The position numbers and the translations under genes are program-made. The notes beneath the pieces were generated by a model. It made no database searches and was not told where the DNA came from. It was given only the letters and a program-made list of their open reading frames with translations. This document shows, piece by piece, positions 14,520-22,750 of a DNA stretch of 35,696 bases; the first letter of the stretch is position 1, and the number at the start of each line of letters is the position of its first letter. This DNA is from Bacillota bacterium. Its GTDB lineage: Bacteria > Bacillota > Sulfobacillia > UBA995 > UBA9673. The stretch spans positions 1 to 35,696 of the forward strand of contig QZJP01000093.1 of the NCBI GenBank assembly GCA_003599345.1, in the 5' to 3' direction.

Positions 14520-15716
14520 TTACGCGCCGCTTCCGTTGCTCGCCACGCTTGCCTTCGGATCCAGCCTGGTCCCGCCGATGATGTGCATGCCCTTGTAGCG
14601 GATCTCGTTGGAGTCGAAGTCGCCCAGCGCCGGCTCGAGGCCGCCGCCGACCCGCTGCGTGTTCGGCGCCTTCTGGAAGAGCGCCGGCTCCTCGTAGCCG
14701 CGCAGGAAGGTCACCTCGAGCGCGGGCCGGCCGACGTTGGGGTCGGCGAACAGGAACCAGCTCGTGTTGCCGTTGGCCGCCGTCGCGACGATCGGGATGT
14801 AGGGGTCGACGACGAGCCGCACGCGGTTGCGCATCCAGTTCTGCGCCTTGAGCTGCTGCTGGGCCGTGCCCGCCGCGGCATTCGGGTCGATCGTGATCTC
14901 GGTCGCGTTGATGATGTTCTGCGCCGTGATTTCGAGCGCCGGCGGCACGACGAGCACGACGACGTCGATGAAGATCGGCTCGCCGTTGGCGTCGACCATC
15001 GCCGCGAGCACCTGCATCGCCGTCTGCAGCCCCGTAATAGAGAGCGCGGGGTTGCCAGTGACGATGTTGGCGTTGCCCGCGGTGTAGAGCGAGGCGTGCG
15101 GGCCGTTCGCGTCGACGTAGAGCTGCGTGGCAAAGCGCGACTCGGTGCGCCGCGCCCCGCGCGCCAGCCGGGCCGGTAGGTCGCGGAAGGCGTCGAGATC
15201 GTCGTTGATGAGCATGCGCCAGTTGATCCCGAAGGCCTTCTCGTAGACCTGCACCTGGGTCAGGTACCCAGTCTCGGCGAGGTCGTCGCTCTGCTTGACC
15301 GCGGTTTGCTCGGGCTTCAGATAGTCGGGGTAGTAGCCCCCTTCCAGCCCGTCCATGGCGATGCGCCGCGCCTGGCGGAAGTCGCGCACCGTGCCCTGCC
15401 GGGCGAAGGCTCGCCACACGGCCGGCCACTCTCGATAGTTCGCGAGGAGCTGACGGTCGAGGATGTCGCCCATCAGGAGCGGGAAGTCGCTGGTGGACAT
15501 CGCTTCCTGTAGGCGGTGAGCCGGGATGCGCCCTTCGTAGATGCCAGCAAGGAAGTCGGTGGCCTCGGCGAGGCGCTGCATGTACATCGGCGAGCGCGAG
15601 CCACCGCGGATCAGCCGGCCGCTGCGGGCATAGAGCTGCTCGACCTGGGCCTGCTCGGCCCGGATGGACTCGCGGAGCTCCCAGAACTCCATCGGCTTGA
15701 CTGCTGCAACGGTCAT
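14520..15716 (-). CDS. Major capsid protein (HK97 fold, Mu gpT-like class)
   Basis: A 398-residue protein placed after protease/scaffold and decoration genes. N-terminal residues 1-60 are helical (FWELRESIRAEQAQVEQLYA). The core has RIAMDGLEGGYYPDYLKPEQ, then KAFGINWRMLINDDLDAFRD, matching the 'E......G....ISR..I.NDDL.AF..LP..L...A' signature of Mu gpT-like capsid proteins. GNANIVTGNPALSITGLQTA and the late EVTFLRGYEEPALFQKAPNT are typical of the peripheral and axial domains. It forms the icosahedral shell. ATG 15716 has a very strong leader (AGGAGGAGGTAACGACA). No N-terminal cleavage site can be stated with confidence. Confidence 0.92.
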   Translation of the reverse strand: MTVAAVKPMEFWELRESIRAEQAQVEQLYARSGRLIRGGSRSPMYMQRLAEATDFLAGIYEGRIPAHRLQEAMSTSDFPLLMGDILDRQLLANYREWPAVWRAFARQGTVRDFRQARRIAMDGLEGGYYPDYLKPEQTAVKQSDDLAETGYLTQVQVYEKAFGINWRMLINDDLDAFRDLPARLARGARRTESRFATQLYVDANGPHASLYTAGNANIVTGNPALSITGLQTAMQVLAAMVDANGEPIFIDVVVLVVPPALEITAQNIINATEITIDPNAAAGTAQQQLKAQNWMRNRVRLVVDPYIPIVATAANGNTSWFLFADPNVGRPALEVTFLRGYEEPALFQKAPNTQRVGGGLEPALGDFDSNEIRYKGMHIIGGTRLDPKASVASNGSGA

Positions 15717-15741
15717 TGTCGTTACCTCCTCCTCTCGGTGG

Positions 15742-16515
15742 TTACGCTACCCGCACGCCAAGCACGTACACCGTGCAGGCGGCGTTGCCGCCAGCCTTAG
15801 TGCGCGTGATTTTCAGCGTGCCGCCGGCCGCAATCTCATGCTGGGCGTCGTCGATCGTTCCCGCCCGGACGACGGTCTGATCGTTGACGTTGATGTCCAG
15901 CGCGTTGGTGATGGCGTTCGCCCCGTTCTTGGCCTGAACGGTGTTTGCCGCCCCTCCGGCGGCACCGGTCTTGACCGCCCACACGTCAAGCACGCGGGTC
16001 TTGTGGGTGAGCACGGTGTCGACGTCGCCGGTGGCCGCGTCGGCGATGTCGATGCGATGCAGCACCGGGATGCCACCAACCACGTTGGCGTTCGCTACGT
16101 TAGCGAGCTTCACGCCGTTCAGAATGCCGTCCGCGATCTGCGTGAATCCGGGCGGCAGCTTCAGCACGTTGATCGTCGCCGTGGCGCCGGCGTTCACCGT
16201 CTCGAGGGCGATGCCGAAGAAGTAGCCGCTCGACTTCTTCGAGAGCTTGGGGGTGTCCGCGTCGACGTAGTAGATGGCGTCGCCTACCGCCACCGCGGAG
16301 TTGCCCCCGTCGTCCACGCCCTTAACCGAGAGGTCCCAGACCCCGACGCCGAAGTCGACGCTCGTGTTGGTCGCCGCGTTGCCGCCATCGCCCTCGTCCG
16401 TGATGGCCACACCAGTGAAGGAGCCCACGCGCACCGGGTCGCCGGAGTTTGGCGCCGCCGGGTCGCTGCAGACGACCGAGAGGATCGTGTCGTCGAAGAC
16501 CTTGTTCTTGGCCAC
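15742..16515 (-). CDS. DUF2190-type capsid decoration protein with C-terminal domain
   Basis: A 257-residue protein. Residues about 1-115 (GDPVRVGSFTGVAITDEGDG, VDFGVGVWDLSVKGVDDGGN, VAVGDAIYYVDADTPKLSKK) carry the 'GD.V.VG...GVA.TD......A.V...GV..L.V.....VGD.VY.......L' pattern of DUF2190, a capsid cement/decoration family once mislabelled as recombinase. Residues 120-257 form a second beta-rich domain (VLTHKTRVLDVWAVKTGAAG, then NDQTVVRAGTIDDAQHEIAA) often seen as a phage structural protein by itself. It probably reinforces the head. Start GTG 16515 follows GGAGGTAGAAC. The two-domain length is greater than a single DUF2190. Confidence 0.8.
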   Translation of the reverse strand: MAKNKVFDDTILSVVCSDPAAPNSGDPVRVGSFTGVAITDEGDGGNAATNTSVDFGVGVWDLSVKGVDDGGNSAVAVGDAIYYVDADTPKLSKKSSGYFFGIALETVNAGATATINVLKLPPGFTQIADGILNGVKLANVANANVVGGIPVLHRIDIADAATGDVDTVLTHKTRVLDVWAVKTGAAGGAANTVQAKNGANAITNALDINVNDQTVVRAGTIDDAQHEIAAGGTLKITRTKAGGNAACTVYVLGVRVA

Positions 16516-16518
16516 GTT

Positions 16519-16983
16519 CTACCTCCGTCCTGCCGCCGCGATCTTGGCGGCCGATTCGTTCAGGCCCAGCCGCTTGAAGGACTCCTCGATCTGCCGCTCG
16601 GAGTCCTGCAGAGCCGCCGGCTCGCCCCCCTCGCTCGGGCCCATGCCGCGGATCTTGCCGGAGCCGACGATCGCCTCGAGGTAGGCCATCTCCTGCTTGG
16701 CCGTCTCGGCGATCTGCTTGGCGAAGGCCTCGCGGTCGAGCTTGCCCTCCGCCACCGGCGGGTTGGCGGCGAGCGCCTCCACCAGCCGATTGCGGGTGAG
16801 GTCCGGCATCCCCGCGACCCGGCCCAGCGCCTCGGCGACGAAGCTGCGCGCCTCGGCGAGGAGCGCCCCTTCCTCGAAGCGCTTCACCTTGGCCTCCAGC
16901 TCGGCATTGCGCGCTTCGAGGCGGCTGACCTTCTCCTCGAGGATTGCCTTCGCCTCGACCAGTTGCTGAAGATTCAGGTCCAC
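16519..16983 (-). CDS. Nested in-frame scaffold protein (predicted internal start)
   Basis: Within the protease gene, GTG at 16983 (codon 350) is preceded by AAAAGGAGGGGGACCAA, one of the best ribosome sites in the window and well spaced. It starts exactly at the scaffold domain, right after the protease part, and would yield a 154-residue protein, MDLNLQQLVEAKAILEEKVS onwards. The arrangement mirrors lambda C/Nu3, where a protease gene contains an independent scaffold start in frame. That makes a separate, more abundant scaffold likely, but it is inference from the ribosome site and domain boundary. Confidence 0.65.
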   Translation of the reverse strand: MDLNLQQLVEAKAILEEKVSRLEARNAELEAKVKRFEEGALLAEARSFVAEALGRVAGMPDLTRNRLVEALAANPPVAEGKLDREAFAKQIAETAKQEMAYLEAIVGSGKIRGMGPSEGGEPAALQDSERQIEESFKRLGLNESAAKIAAAGRR

Positions 16984-18030
16984 TTGGTCCCCCTCCTTTT
17001 GGTCTGTGCGGCCTGGTCGGGCCGCCTCGAATAGCGAGAGGATCTCGCCGCCTCTCCCGGCACGGGTCACGAAATCAACGCTCTTGCCGAGCGTAATGGC
17101 CTCGACGATCGGCCCCTTGCGCCCTTCGGCCTCGCCCTCCTTGGAGAGCCCGCCGCCGCGGATCGAGAGCCCGATGTGCTCCGCCAGCTCCTCCACGGGC
17201 TTCTGGTAGGCGCCGAACACCTTGGCGCTGGCGTAGAGCCCCGGTCCCTTGGGGCCCTGCTCCTGCCACTTCGCGTCCTCGGCGAGCACCGCCGCGAGGT
17301 CGCGCAGGTCGCGCTCCGGACGGCCGGCCTCCTCGGCCTTCGTCGGGTGGTTCCAGTACATGTGCATCCCCGACTTGAAGACCTTGGGGCCGTCGCGCTG
17401 GAGCACCTCCTTCGGGTAGTAGCCCGACGTGCCCCAGCCCGGGGTGATCAGGCGCACCGGAATGGTGCCGTCGCGGCGCACCTTCGCCTCGATGAGCTCG
17501 ACGCAGTCGCCGATGAGCTCGGTGTCCGCGCCGCCCTCGGAGATCTCGGTCGGCTTAGCCGCGGGATCGCCCCCGCCCTCCTCGGTGGGCAGCTCGGCGG
17601 CCGACTCCTGAGCCTTCTTTACCGGCTCGTAGGTCGTGACCGCGACGACTTCCTCCGGCTCGCCGAGCGTGACCTTATTGTCGACGAGCGCGTAGCTGCG
17701 GCGGTAGAGCTTGCCGGGGCTAACCGAGCCCGACGGCCCCTCGTCCTCGTAGACCACGGCCTGTGGGTAGACGTCGCGGACGTATATCCACCGCTTGCCG
17801 GCGGGGTCGATCTCGTTGCGGATCGCCGCACGCAGCAGGCTCTTGATGTCGTCGAAGGACATCTCGGCCTCCTGGAGCTGGCGGAGGGCCTCCGTGGCCT
17901 CCTTGCTCTCGTCGCCGCCCGTGGCCTCCGGCACGGCGAGCAGCGCCTCGAGCGCGGTGATCGCCGCCCGGATCTGCGAGGCGGTGGCGGCGCTGATGCG
18001 CTTGCCGATCTCGGTTAGGTTGATCTGCAC
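16519..18030 (-). CDS. Capsid maturation protease fused to scaffold
   Basis: A 503-residue protein between MuF and capsid genes. Residues 1-75 are helical. Residues about 170-330 look like a prohead protease: VRLITPGWGTSGYYPKEVL, the catalytic-type His228 in GMHMYWNHPT, Ser289 in HIGLSIRG and the strand PIVEAITLGKSVDFVTRAGR are the landmarks of this serine protease class. Residues 350-503 are a helical, charged scaffold (coiled coil near 356-390). It would form the procapsid core and then cleave itself and other head proteins. Start is GTG 18030 with GAGAGGAGGTAAGAC. An internal ribosome site at codon 350 suggests a separate scaffold product. Confidence 0.82.
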   Translation of the reverse strand: MQINLTEIGKRISAATASQIRAAITALEALLAVPEATGGDESKEATEALRQLQEAEMSFDDIKSLLRAAIRNEIDPAGKRWIYVRDVYPQAVVYEDEGPSGSVSPGKLYRRSYALVDNKVTLGEPEEVVAVTTYEPVKKAQESAAELPTEEGGGDPAAKPTEISEGGADTELIGDCVELIEAKVRRDGTIPVRLITPGWGTSGYYPKEVLQRDGPKVFKSGMHMYWNHPTKAEEAGRPERDLRDLAAVLAEDAKWQEQGPKGPGLYASAKVFGAYQKPVEELAEHIGLSIRGGGLSKEGEAEGRKGPIVEAITLGKSVDFVTRAGRGGEILSLFEAARPGRTDQKEGDQVDLNLQQLVEAKAILEEKVSRLEARNAELEAKVKRFEEGALLAEARSFVAEALGRVAGMPDLTRNRLVEALAANPPVAEGKLDREAFAKQIAETAKQEMAYLEAIVGSGKIRGMGPSEGGEPAALQDSERQIEESFKRLGLNESAAKIAAAGRR

Positions 18031-18050
18031 GTCTTACCTCCTCTCGGCGG

Positions 18051-18104
18051 TCACGCCGCCTTCAGCCGTGTGCCCGGCTTCTGCCGGTACAGGCAATCGC
18101 ACCG
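18051..18104 (-). other. In-frame coding continuation after the MuF UGA codon
   Basis: After the UGA at 18107-18105, the same frame continues for 17 codons, RCDCLYRQKPGTRLKAA, to a second UGA (18053-18051), just before the ribosome site of the protease gene. MuF-family proteins normally end HPNCRC plus a few residues. Here the order is HPA-UGA-RCDC, so UGA stands exactly where the first Cys belongs. This tail therefore looks like the proper C-terminus. Confidence 0.6.
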
Positions 18105-18929
18105 TCAGGCCGGATGGCCCAGGGGCCGCTTGTGTCCGCTCTTGAACGCCTGCCGGAGCGGGATCCAACCCTGCGCCTGATTTCCCCGGCACAGCTTGCT
18201 CACCCGGTCATCCCCTACGGTCTGCCAGTACTTCTCGATCTCGTAGCCCTCGCCGGCGAGATCCTCGGCCGCGGCGAGGTTCCCCTCCTCGTAGGCGTTG
18301 CCGAGCTCCGTCGCCGCCACCAGCTCAGCCCGGTTCTTAATGTGCCCCTGCGGCCGCGGCGCCGCGAACTCGCGGAACTGGGCGACGATCGCCTTCGCGT
18401 ACTGGTTGACCGACCAGCCCTGCTCGGCGCCACGGGCGAGGATGCCGCGGATGACCGTCTTGGTGGTCGCGTCCACGTGGCGCACGAGCTCGGCGCCGCA
18501 CTGGTCGAGGTAGGCGACCGCCCGCGGGTTCTCCAGCGTGAAGGAGAGGCCTGCCGGCGCGAGGTCGGTATAGAGCGACTGGCCGGCGGCCAGCATCGCC
18601 TCGGCGACTGCTTGCTCCAAGGGCGCCGTGAAGAGCTCGCGCGCCTCGGCGGAGGCCGCATCGAGCAGCGCCAGGATCGCCTCCCAGTCGGGCTCTGGCG
18701 TGGCCACTGGCGCCGCCTCGACGAGGGGCAGCAGGTCTTTCCGCGCGGAAAGACGGCGCGCGAAGGCCTGCCCCTGGGCGACGAAGGCCTTCCCGACAGC
18801 CTTGGCCAGCCGCTTCTCGAGCTTGCGCAGACGCCAGCGCTTCGAGACCCGCCGCGCCGCCTCGAGAAACTGGTCGAGGGCATCGAGCAGGAAATCGGCG
18901 ACGGGATCGCCCAGCGCAAGCGAGAGCAT
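18105..18929 (-). CDS. MuF-like head morphogenesis protein, ending early at UGA
   Basis: A 274-residue protein. The N-terminal half is helical and basic. The C-terminal domain has the MuF signature: RAELVAATELGNAYEEGNLA (family 'RA.LIA.TE...AYN.G'), then WQTVGDDRVSKLCRGNQAQG ('GD.RVC..C...'), then WIPLRQAFKSGHKRPLGHPA and stop. Family members end with HPNCRC, so the frame stops one codon before the expected Cys. MuF proteins sit on or near the portal and assist head assembly; a few copies enter the head. Its ATG overlaps the TGA of the previous gene (TGATG). Copy 3 of the palindrome lies inside the gene at 18739. Confidence 0.85.
   Translation of the reverse strand: MLSLALGDPVADFLLDALDQFLEAARRVSKRWRLRKLEKRLAKAVGKAFVAQGQAFARRLSARKDLLPLVEAAPVATPEPDWEAILALLDAASAEARELFTAPLEQAVAEAMLAAGQSLYTDLAPAGLSFTLENPRAVAYLDQCGAELVRHVDATTKTVIRGILARGAEQGWSVNQYAKAIVAQFREFAAPRPQGHIKNRAELVAATELGNAYEEGNLAAAEDLAGEGYEIEKYWQTVGDDRVSKLCRGNQAQGWIPLRQAFKSGHKRPLGHPA
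18735..18754. repeat. Palindrome TTCCGCGCGGAA, copy 3 of 5 (extended to 20 bp)
   Basis: The core is at 18739-18750 and flanking bases extend the match to a perfect 20-bp palindrome, GTCTTTCCGCGCGGAAAGAC. It lies inside the MuF gene. As RNA it could form an 8-bp stem with a GCGC tetraloop. Confidence 0.95.
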
Positions 18930-19333
18930 CAGAGCCCCACCTCCTTGGACCGGGCCCTGTCGAGCACTTCCTGCCAGCGCTCGGCGTGGCTCTTGACCTC
19001 TGGTGCCGGGCGGCCGGTTAGCCTTGGGACCACGGCGGCCCGGAGTCGCCTGAGGAAATCCGGCCCTTCGGCCACCTCGATACCCAGCTCACGTGTCGCT
19101 TCTTGCAGTCGGCCACCGTTTGCCTTCAGCCAATGCATGAAGATGATGTCGGGGTCGCCTGGCTTCAAGGTGCGCTCGGCGATCTTCAACAGCACGTCGA
19201 CGACCGTCACTCGCGGCGCAGTGTTTGCCCCAGCTTGCGCGGCCTCCCGCGCGCACTCTGGACACAAGCCTGGCCCACCGCAGCGCGCCCTTACTCCGTC
19301 GACGTTAGGAACCACCCAACCGTGCCCACTCAC
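18929..19333 (-). CDS. Unknown small protein with Cys motif, upstream of MuF gene
   Basis: A 134-residue protein. The N-terminus, MSGHGWVVPNVDGVRARCGG, leads into RCGGPGLCPECAREAA, a C-x5-C-x2-C arrangement that may bind a metal. Then helices VVDVLLKIAERTLKPGDPDI and IIFMHWLKANGGRLQEATRE follow, and the C-terminus is basic. It overlaps its neighbours by four bases on one side (19330) and by one base on the other (TGATG at 18929), so coupled translation with MuF is likely. It occupies a place where siphoviruses often have an extra head gene. No family recognised. Confidence 0.7.
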   Translation of the reverse strand: MSGHGWVVPNVDGVRARCGGPGLCPECAREAAQAGANTAPRVTVVDVLLKIAERTLKPGDPDIIFMHWLKANGGRLQEATRELGIEVAEGPDFLRRLRAAVVPRLTGRPAPEVKSHAERWQEVLDRARSKEVGL

Positions 19334-19719
19334 TCGAACCGCCTCCCCTCTACGTCGTCGCCGATAATGCCGTCCCGGATGAAGCCGTGGTACTCGCCGA
19401 CGCAGTTGATCGACGGCGTGACCGTGATACAGGGTGGCTCCCCCGTGACCGTCCAGCCTCCCTCGCCGGCCCCATCCGCCCTGCTGTCCACGCAGAACCA
19501 GCGACCTCCCTTGTAGCTCGCGCTGGGCAGGCAGACGAAGATCGGCGGCCGCTTCCCAAGCCAGTCCCGCTTGTACTCAGCCGACAGGATGTGCTCGAGG
19601 TAGAAGCCGTCGTGCTCGGGGTCGAGCATCTTGGGCGCGAACCACATATCGCCCACCTCGGGCTGCCTGCCCTCGGCGACTTGCCGCTCGCGATCGATTA
19701 GTCGACACGGCCAGCTCAC
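19330..19719 (-). CDS. Conserved phage protein (head module)
   Basis: A 129-residue protein with VAEGRQPEVGDMWFAPKMLD, then DFKR-like charged turns and a C-terminal half RPPIFVCLPSASYKGGRWFC, GWTVTGEPPCITVTPSINCV, GEYHGFIRDGIIGDDVEGRR. The last section ('GWTVTGEPP.ITV.PSIN..G.YHG....G......') is one I recall from conserved hypothetical proteins in several tailed phages; its function is unknown. Four-base overlaps connect it with portal (19716) and the next small gene (19330). The sequence looks like a beta-rich fold with a single Trp-rich N-terminal helix. Confidence 0.7.
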   Translation of the reverse strand: MSWPCRLIDRERQVAEGRQPEVGDMWFAPKMLDPEHDGFYLEHILSAEYKRDWLGKRPPIFVCLPSASYKGGRWFCVDSRADGAGEGGWTVTGEPPCITVTPSINCVGEYHGFIRDGIIGDDVEGRRFE

Positions 19720-21410
19720 GCCGCCCTCCTCATCACCTCGGCGATCGCCGCCCGCAGCTCGCGCACCGCCTCGACGAAGGTCACCATCGCCTCATCGGTC
19801 TCGGAGACGTCCCGCTCCCCATCGTCACCCTGCTCATCGTCTCCCTGCCCGGGCTTCTCGCCCTGACCCTGCTTGGCGATGGCCTGCGCCATCTGCTGCT
19901 TCTCGGCCCGCCGCTTCGCCAAGAGCGACTCGCCGTCCTCCGGCGCGATCTTCTTCAGGAGCTCGTCGAGGTCCTCGATGCCCAGCGCCGACAGAAGCAG
20001 CCGCGCGAGCGTGTGATCGTCCATCGTGCCCACCGGCTCCTTGCCGTCCAGCGTGGCGGCGGAGATGACCGCCCGGATCCGCGCCTCGACGTCGCGCTCC
20101 AAAAGGTCGGGGAAGCTCACCTCGACGGTACGATCCTTGCCCTCGGGCAGCTTCCCGTTCATCGCCTGCGCCCTCTGCTCGATCACGAAGGCGAGGATCG
20201 CCTTGAAGACGTCGGCCCAGAGCGTCCGCCGATCCAGAAACTTGAGCTCGGTCGGGCGGTCGAGCGACTTCGCCGTGGCGAGGTTCCCGGTGGACACGTC
20301 GCCGAAGAAGGTCTCGGGCAGCCCCACCGCCGCGGCGACCATCAGCAGAAAACGCCGGCCCTCCTCGGGGTTGATCGTGGCGCCGCTGACCTTCATGGTC
20401 TCGAGCTTGTTGCCGGCGGCGGCGATGAAGGCCGCGCCCGCCGTCGGCGGCGGGTTCGTCTCCGACGTGCTGACGCCCAGCGTCGTCTTCAGCTTGTCCT
20501 TCGCCGCGGCGACGCCCTTCGCCCCGCCCTGAGTAGTGAGCTGGAAGACGAACCGCGAGAGGGCCCGGCTGATCGTCGCCCGGTCCTCGAGAAACTCCTT
20601 GTAGGCCCGCGCCCAGTCGAGGGCCTGATAGGTCTCGGGCAGGCCGAAGCGCATGTCGCTCAGCGCACCCACCCTCACGTGGTAGACCGGGACATTCCAC
20701 TCGACCTTGGCGCCCTGCGGCAGCACCGCGGCCGGATCGTCATTCCGCGCGGAAAGATCGCTAGCGCCATCCAGCTCGCCGCCCGCGACGTTGCGCCGCT
20801 CGAGCCGCCAGTCCGGGTAGTAGACCGTCTTCTGCTGGCCCCCTTGCGGCGTGTACACCCGCTTGTAGAACCAGGGCGACTTGGCGTCCTCCGGGTCGGT
20901 GACGATCTCCGCCACCTCTTCGACGGGAATGGTGCGCACCTTCACGGCCCCCGTGCTCTTGTCGGTGAAGAACACGAAGAACAGGTTGCCGAGCACCTGC
21001 AGGTCGCACTCCTTCAGGGTCCGCGCTTGATGCGAGGTGAGCTCCGCGCGGTTCGCCGGGTCGTCGAGGAACCCTTGCACGACCTCGTTGACCGCGGGAT
21101 CCTTGGCCTGGATGTTCACGCCCTGCGCCCAGACGTAGTAGGCCTGGACGTTGACGGCACGGTTGACGATCGGGTTCTTGAGGTACATCAGGCGTGACTG
21201 CCTGATGATCCGCGTGAGGGCCTCGCGACTGAACTCGCGGTCATTCTGCAGGTCGCTCAGCCTCGTCCAGCCCTCCTCCTCGAGGGCGAACTCCAGCTCG
21301 GAGATACGCTCCAGGAGGAGTGTGAGCGTCTCCTGGTAGCCGCTCTGGCTCTCTCGCAGCTCCGGTCGCCCGGTGGTCTCGGCAAGCCTCTGCCGCCGCT
21401 TCCTGCTCAC
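19716..21410 (-). CDS. Portal protein
   Basis: A 564-residue protein between terminase and head genes, the standard portal position. It has N-terminal helices (QETLTLLLERISELEFALEE), then SRLMYLKNPIVNRAVNVQAY and VWAQGVNIQAKDPAVNEVVQ, characteristic of portal stems ('YL.NP.V..A.......V.G.G.....'). Later GRRFLLMVAAAVGLPETFFG and DVSTGNLATAKSLDRPTELK match the crown region of portals of this class. The C-terminal tail is acidic/Gln-rich. It forms the dodecameric ring that docks the terminase and passes DNA. The start is GTG 21410 with GGGGGCGAA. Palindrome copy 4 lies at 20743. Confidence 0.9.
   Translation of the reverse strand: MSRKRRQRLAETTGRPELRESQSGYQETLTLLLERISELEFALEEEGWTRLSDLQNDREFSREALTRIIRQSRLMYLKNPIVNRAVNVQAYYVWAQGVNIQAKDPAVNEVVQGFLDDPANRAELTSHQARTLKECDLQVLGNLFFVFFTDKSTGAVKVRTIPVEEVAEIVTDPEDAKSPWFYKRVYTPQGGQQKTVYYPDWRLERRNVAGGELDGASDLSARNDDPAAVLPQGAKVEWNVPVYHVRVGALSDMRFGLPETYQALDWARAYKEFLEDRATISRALSRFVFQLTTQGGAKGVAAAKDKLKTTLGVSTSETNPPPTAGAAFIAAAGNKLETMKVSGATINPEEGRRFLLMVAAAVGLPETFFGDVSTGNLATAKSLDRPTELKFLDRRTLWADVFKAILAFVIEQRAQAMNGKLPEGKDRTVEVSFPDLLERDVEARIRAVISAATLDGKEPVGTMDDHTLARLLLSALGIEDLDELLKKIAPEDGESLLAKRRAEKQQMAQAIAKQGQGEKPGQGDDEQGDDGERDVSETDEAMVTFVEAVRELRAAIAEVMRRAA
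20743..20754. repeat. Palindrome TTCCGCGCGGAA, copy 4 of 5
   Basis: A perfect 12-bp palindrome inside the portal gene. On the minus strand it reads ATCTTTCCGCGCGGAATGAC, sharing the TTT and AAT flanks with copies 1 and 5. Confidence 0.95.
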
Positions 21411-21418
21411 TTCGCCCC

Positions 21419-22750
21419 CTAGTAGCTCGAGATGTGGACGCGATCGTCGACCACTACCGTCTCCTCGACCTCAGTCGGCATGAGGCCGGCGACGACGTAC
21501 CGGAGGGCGTCAAGGCGGTGATACTTCTCCTTTTCCTTGATCTTCTCCGTCGTCGCCCCCAGCTCGTCGACCTCGCGGCTGTAGCTGCCCAGCTCGTCGC
21601 GCACGCCGGCGCAAGTGTCGAAGACGTAGAGCCGATACGTCTTGAAGAGCCCGATCGCGCGGTCGATGCCCGCCTCGACGTCGGCGAAGGGGGGCTCCTG
21701 CACCGGCACGCCCGCGGCCGTCCAGTCCCAGCGCTGCTGGTCCTCGGAGGGCGCGCCGCCCCAGATGGCCACCAGGTTCGTGCCCTCGGCCACCGTGAGG
21801 AAGTCGCCGGCGTGCTCGGCCGACGTCTTGCCGCCCTCGAGCGACTCGCGGTAGAGGTAGAACACGTTGGCCTTGGGATCCAGCGCCAGCCAGACCAGCG
21901 CCGTGTGCACCGGGCCGAAGTCGGCGCCGGCGAAGCGCGGCCAGTGCGGCGGGATCCGGAAGGGACGCACGAGGTGACCGCCCGCCTCGCGGTACTCGTC
22001 CCGGTAGTCGGAGTAGATCAGGCCGGCAGGCTTGGAGAAGAGCCCCTGATAGAACATGGCGAACTTCCAGTCCGGCAGCTTACGCCGGGCCCGCTCGAAC
22101 TCCCTCCGCGGGAAGGCCGGGTTGAGGATCGACTCGAACTGGACGACCTCGAAGTCCGGGTCGCCCTTGCGCCACTCGTCGAACACCTGCTGCTTGAGCC
22201 AGCCGGTGTTGTAGATCGTCGTGCCGCCGAAGATGCGCCCCTCGTTGAGCGAGAGCCGCCGCAGGATCGCGAGCCACGAGTCGAGCTTGAAGTCGTCCTG
22301 CCCCACCTCGTCGAGCCAGGCGCCCTTCGCGGTCGCCGACTCGAGGCTCTCGGGGTTGGTCGCCGAGCCGAAGATCACGCGCGTGGCGTCGCGGAAGAAC
22401 TGGAAGACCCGGTCGCCCGCGCGCCAGTAGCCGAGCTTCAGCGTGTCCTGGAAGAGCCGCAGGAACTCGGGCAGCATCTTCAGTTTGAGCAGCGGGAAGG
22501 TGCTCGTCACCGCCAAGTAGTCCCCCTCGCCGCAGCGTTGGATCTCCCGATAGAGCCAGATCGGGCCGAGGCTGGTCTTCCCTCCTTGGGTACCCGCCAA
22601 GCCGAAGACGAAGCGGCGCTCAGAGCGCAGCAGGCGGGACTGACCGGGATGCGGTTTGACGACGAGCCGGCCATCCTTCTCAACCCTCCACAGCTCCGGT
22701 TTGGGCTTCTTCGCTGGTCTCGTCGACGGGGTCGGGCTCGTCTCCTCCAT
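21419..22750 (-). CDS. terL: Terminase large subunit
   Basis: A 443-residue packaging motor. The Walker A-type P-loop is GTQGGKTS (53-60) and Walker B is AWLDEVGQ with Asp147-Glu148. The C-terminal nuclease has Asp277 in AGADFGPVHTALVW, Asp378 in YVFDTCAGV and Asp414 in HRLDALRYVVAG, a plausible RNase H-like metal triad. The N-terminal ATPase pumps DNA and the nuclease cuts the concatemer. It overlaps the small terminase gene by 71 bases; ATG 22750 is the only well-placed start before the P-loop. The size is normal. Packaging type (cos or pac) cannot be told from this alone. Confidence 0.93.
   Translation of the reverse strand: MEETSPTPSTRPAKKPKPELWRVEKDGRLVVKPHPGQSRLLRSERRFVFGLAGTQGGKTSLGPIWLYREIQRCGEGDYLAVTSTFPLLKLKMLPEFLRLFQDTLKLGYWRAGDRVFQFFRDATRVIFGSATNPESLESATAKGAWLDEVGQDDFKLDSWLAILRRLSLNEGRIFGGTTIYNTGWLKQQVFDEWRKGDPDFEVVQFESILNPAFPRREFERARRKLPDWKFAMFYQGLFSKPAGLIYSDYRDEYREAGGHLVRPFRIPPHWPRFAGADFGPVHTALVWLALDPKANVFYLYRESLEGGKTSAEHAGDFLTVAEGTNLVAIWGGAPSEDQQRWDWTAAGVPVQEPPFADVEAGIDRAIGLFKTYRLYVFDTCAGVRDELGSYSREVDELGATTEKIKEKEKYHRLDALRYVVAGLMPTEVEETVVVDDRVHISSY

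Noticed and set aside
13774-15429. Long minus frame starting within the capsid gene
   Set aside because: Only the part from ATG 14460 has a ribosome site and protein-like sequence; the front is a shadow of the capsid gene.
15664-17034. Plus-strand frame of 456 codons
   Set aside because: Antisense to capsid, DUF2190 and protease genes, which are well recognised; long frames are expected on the other strand in GC-rich DNA.
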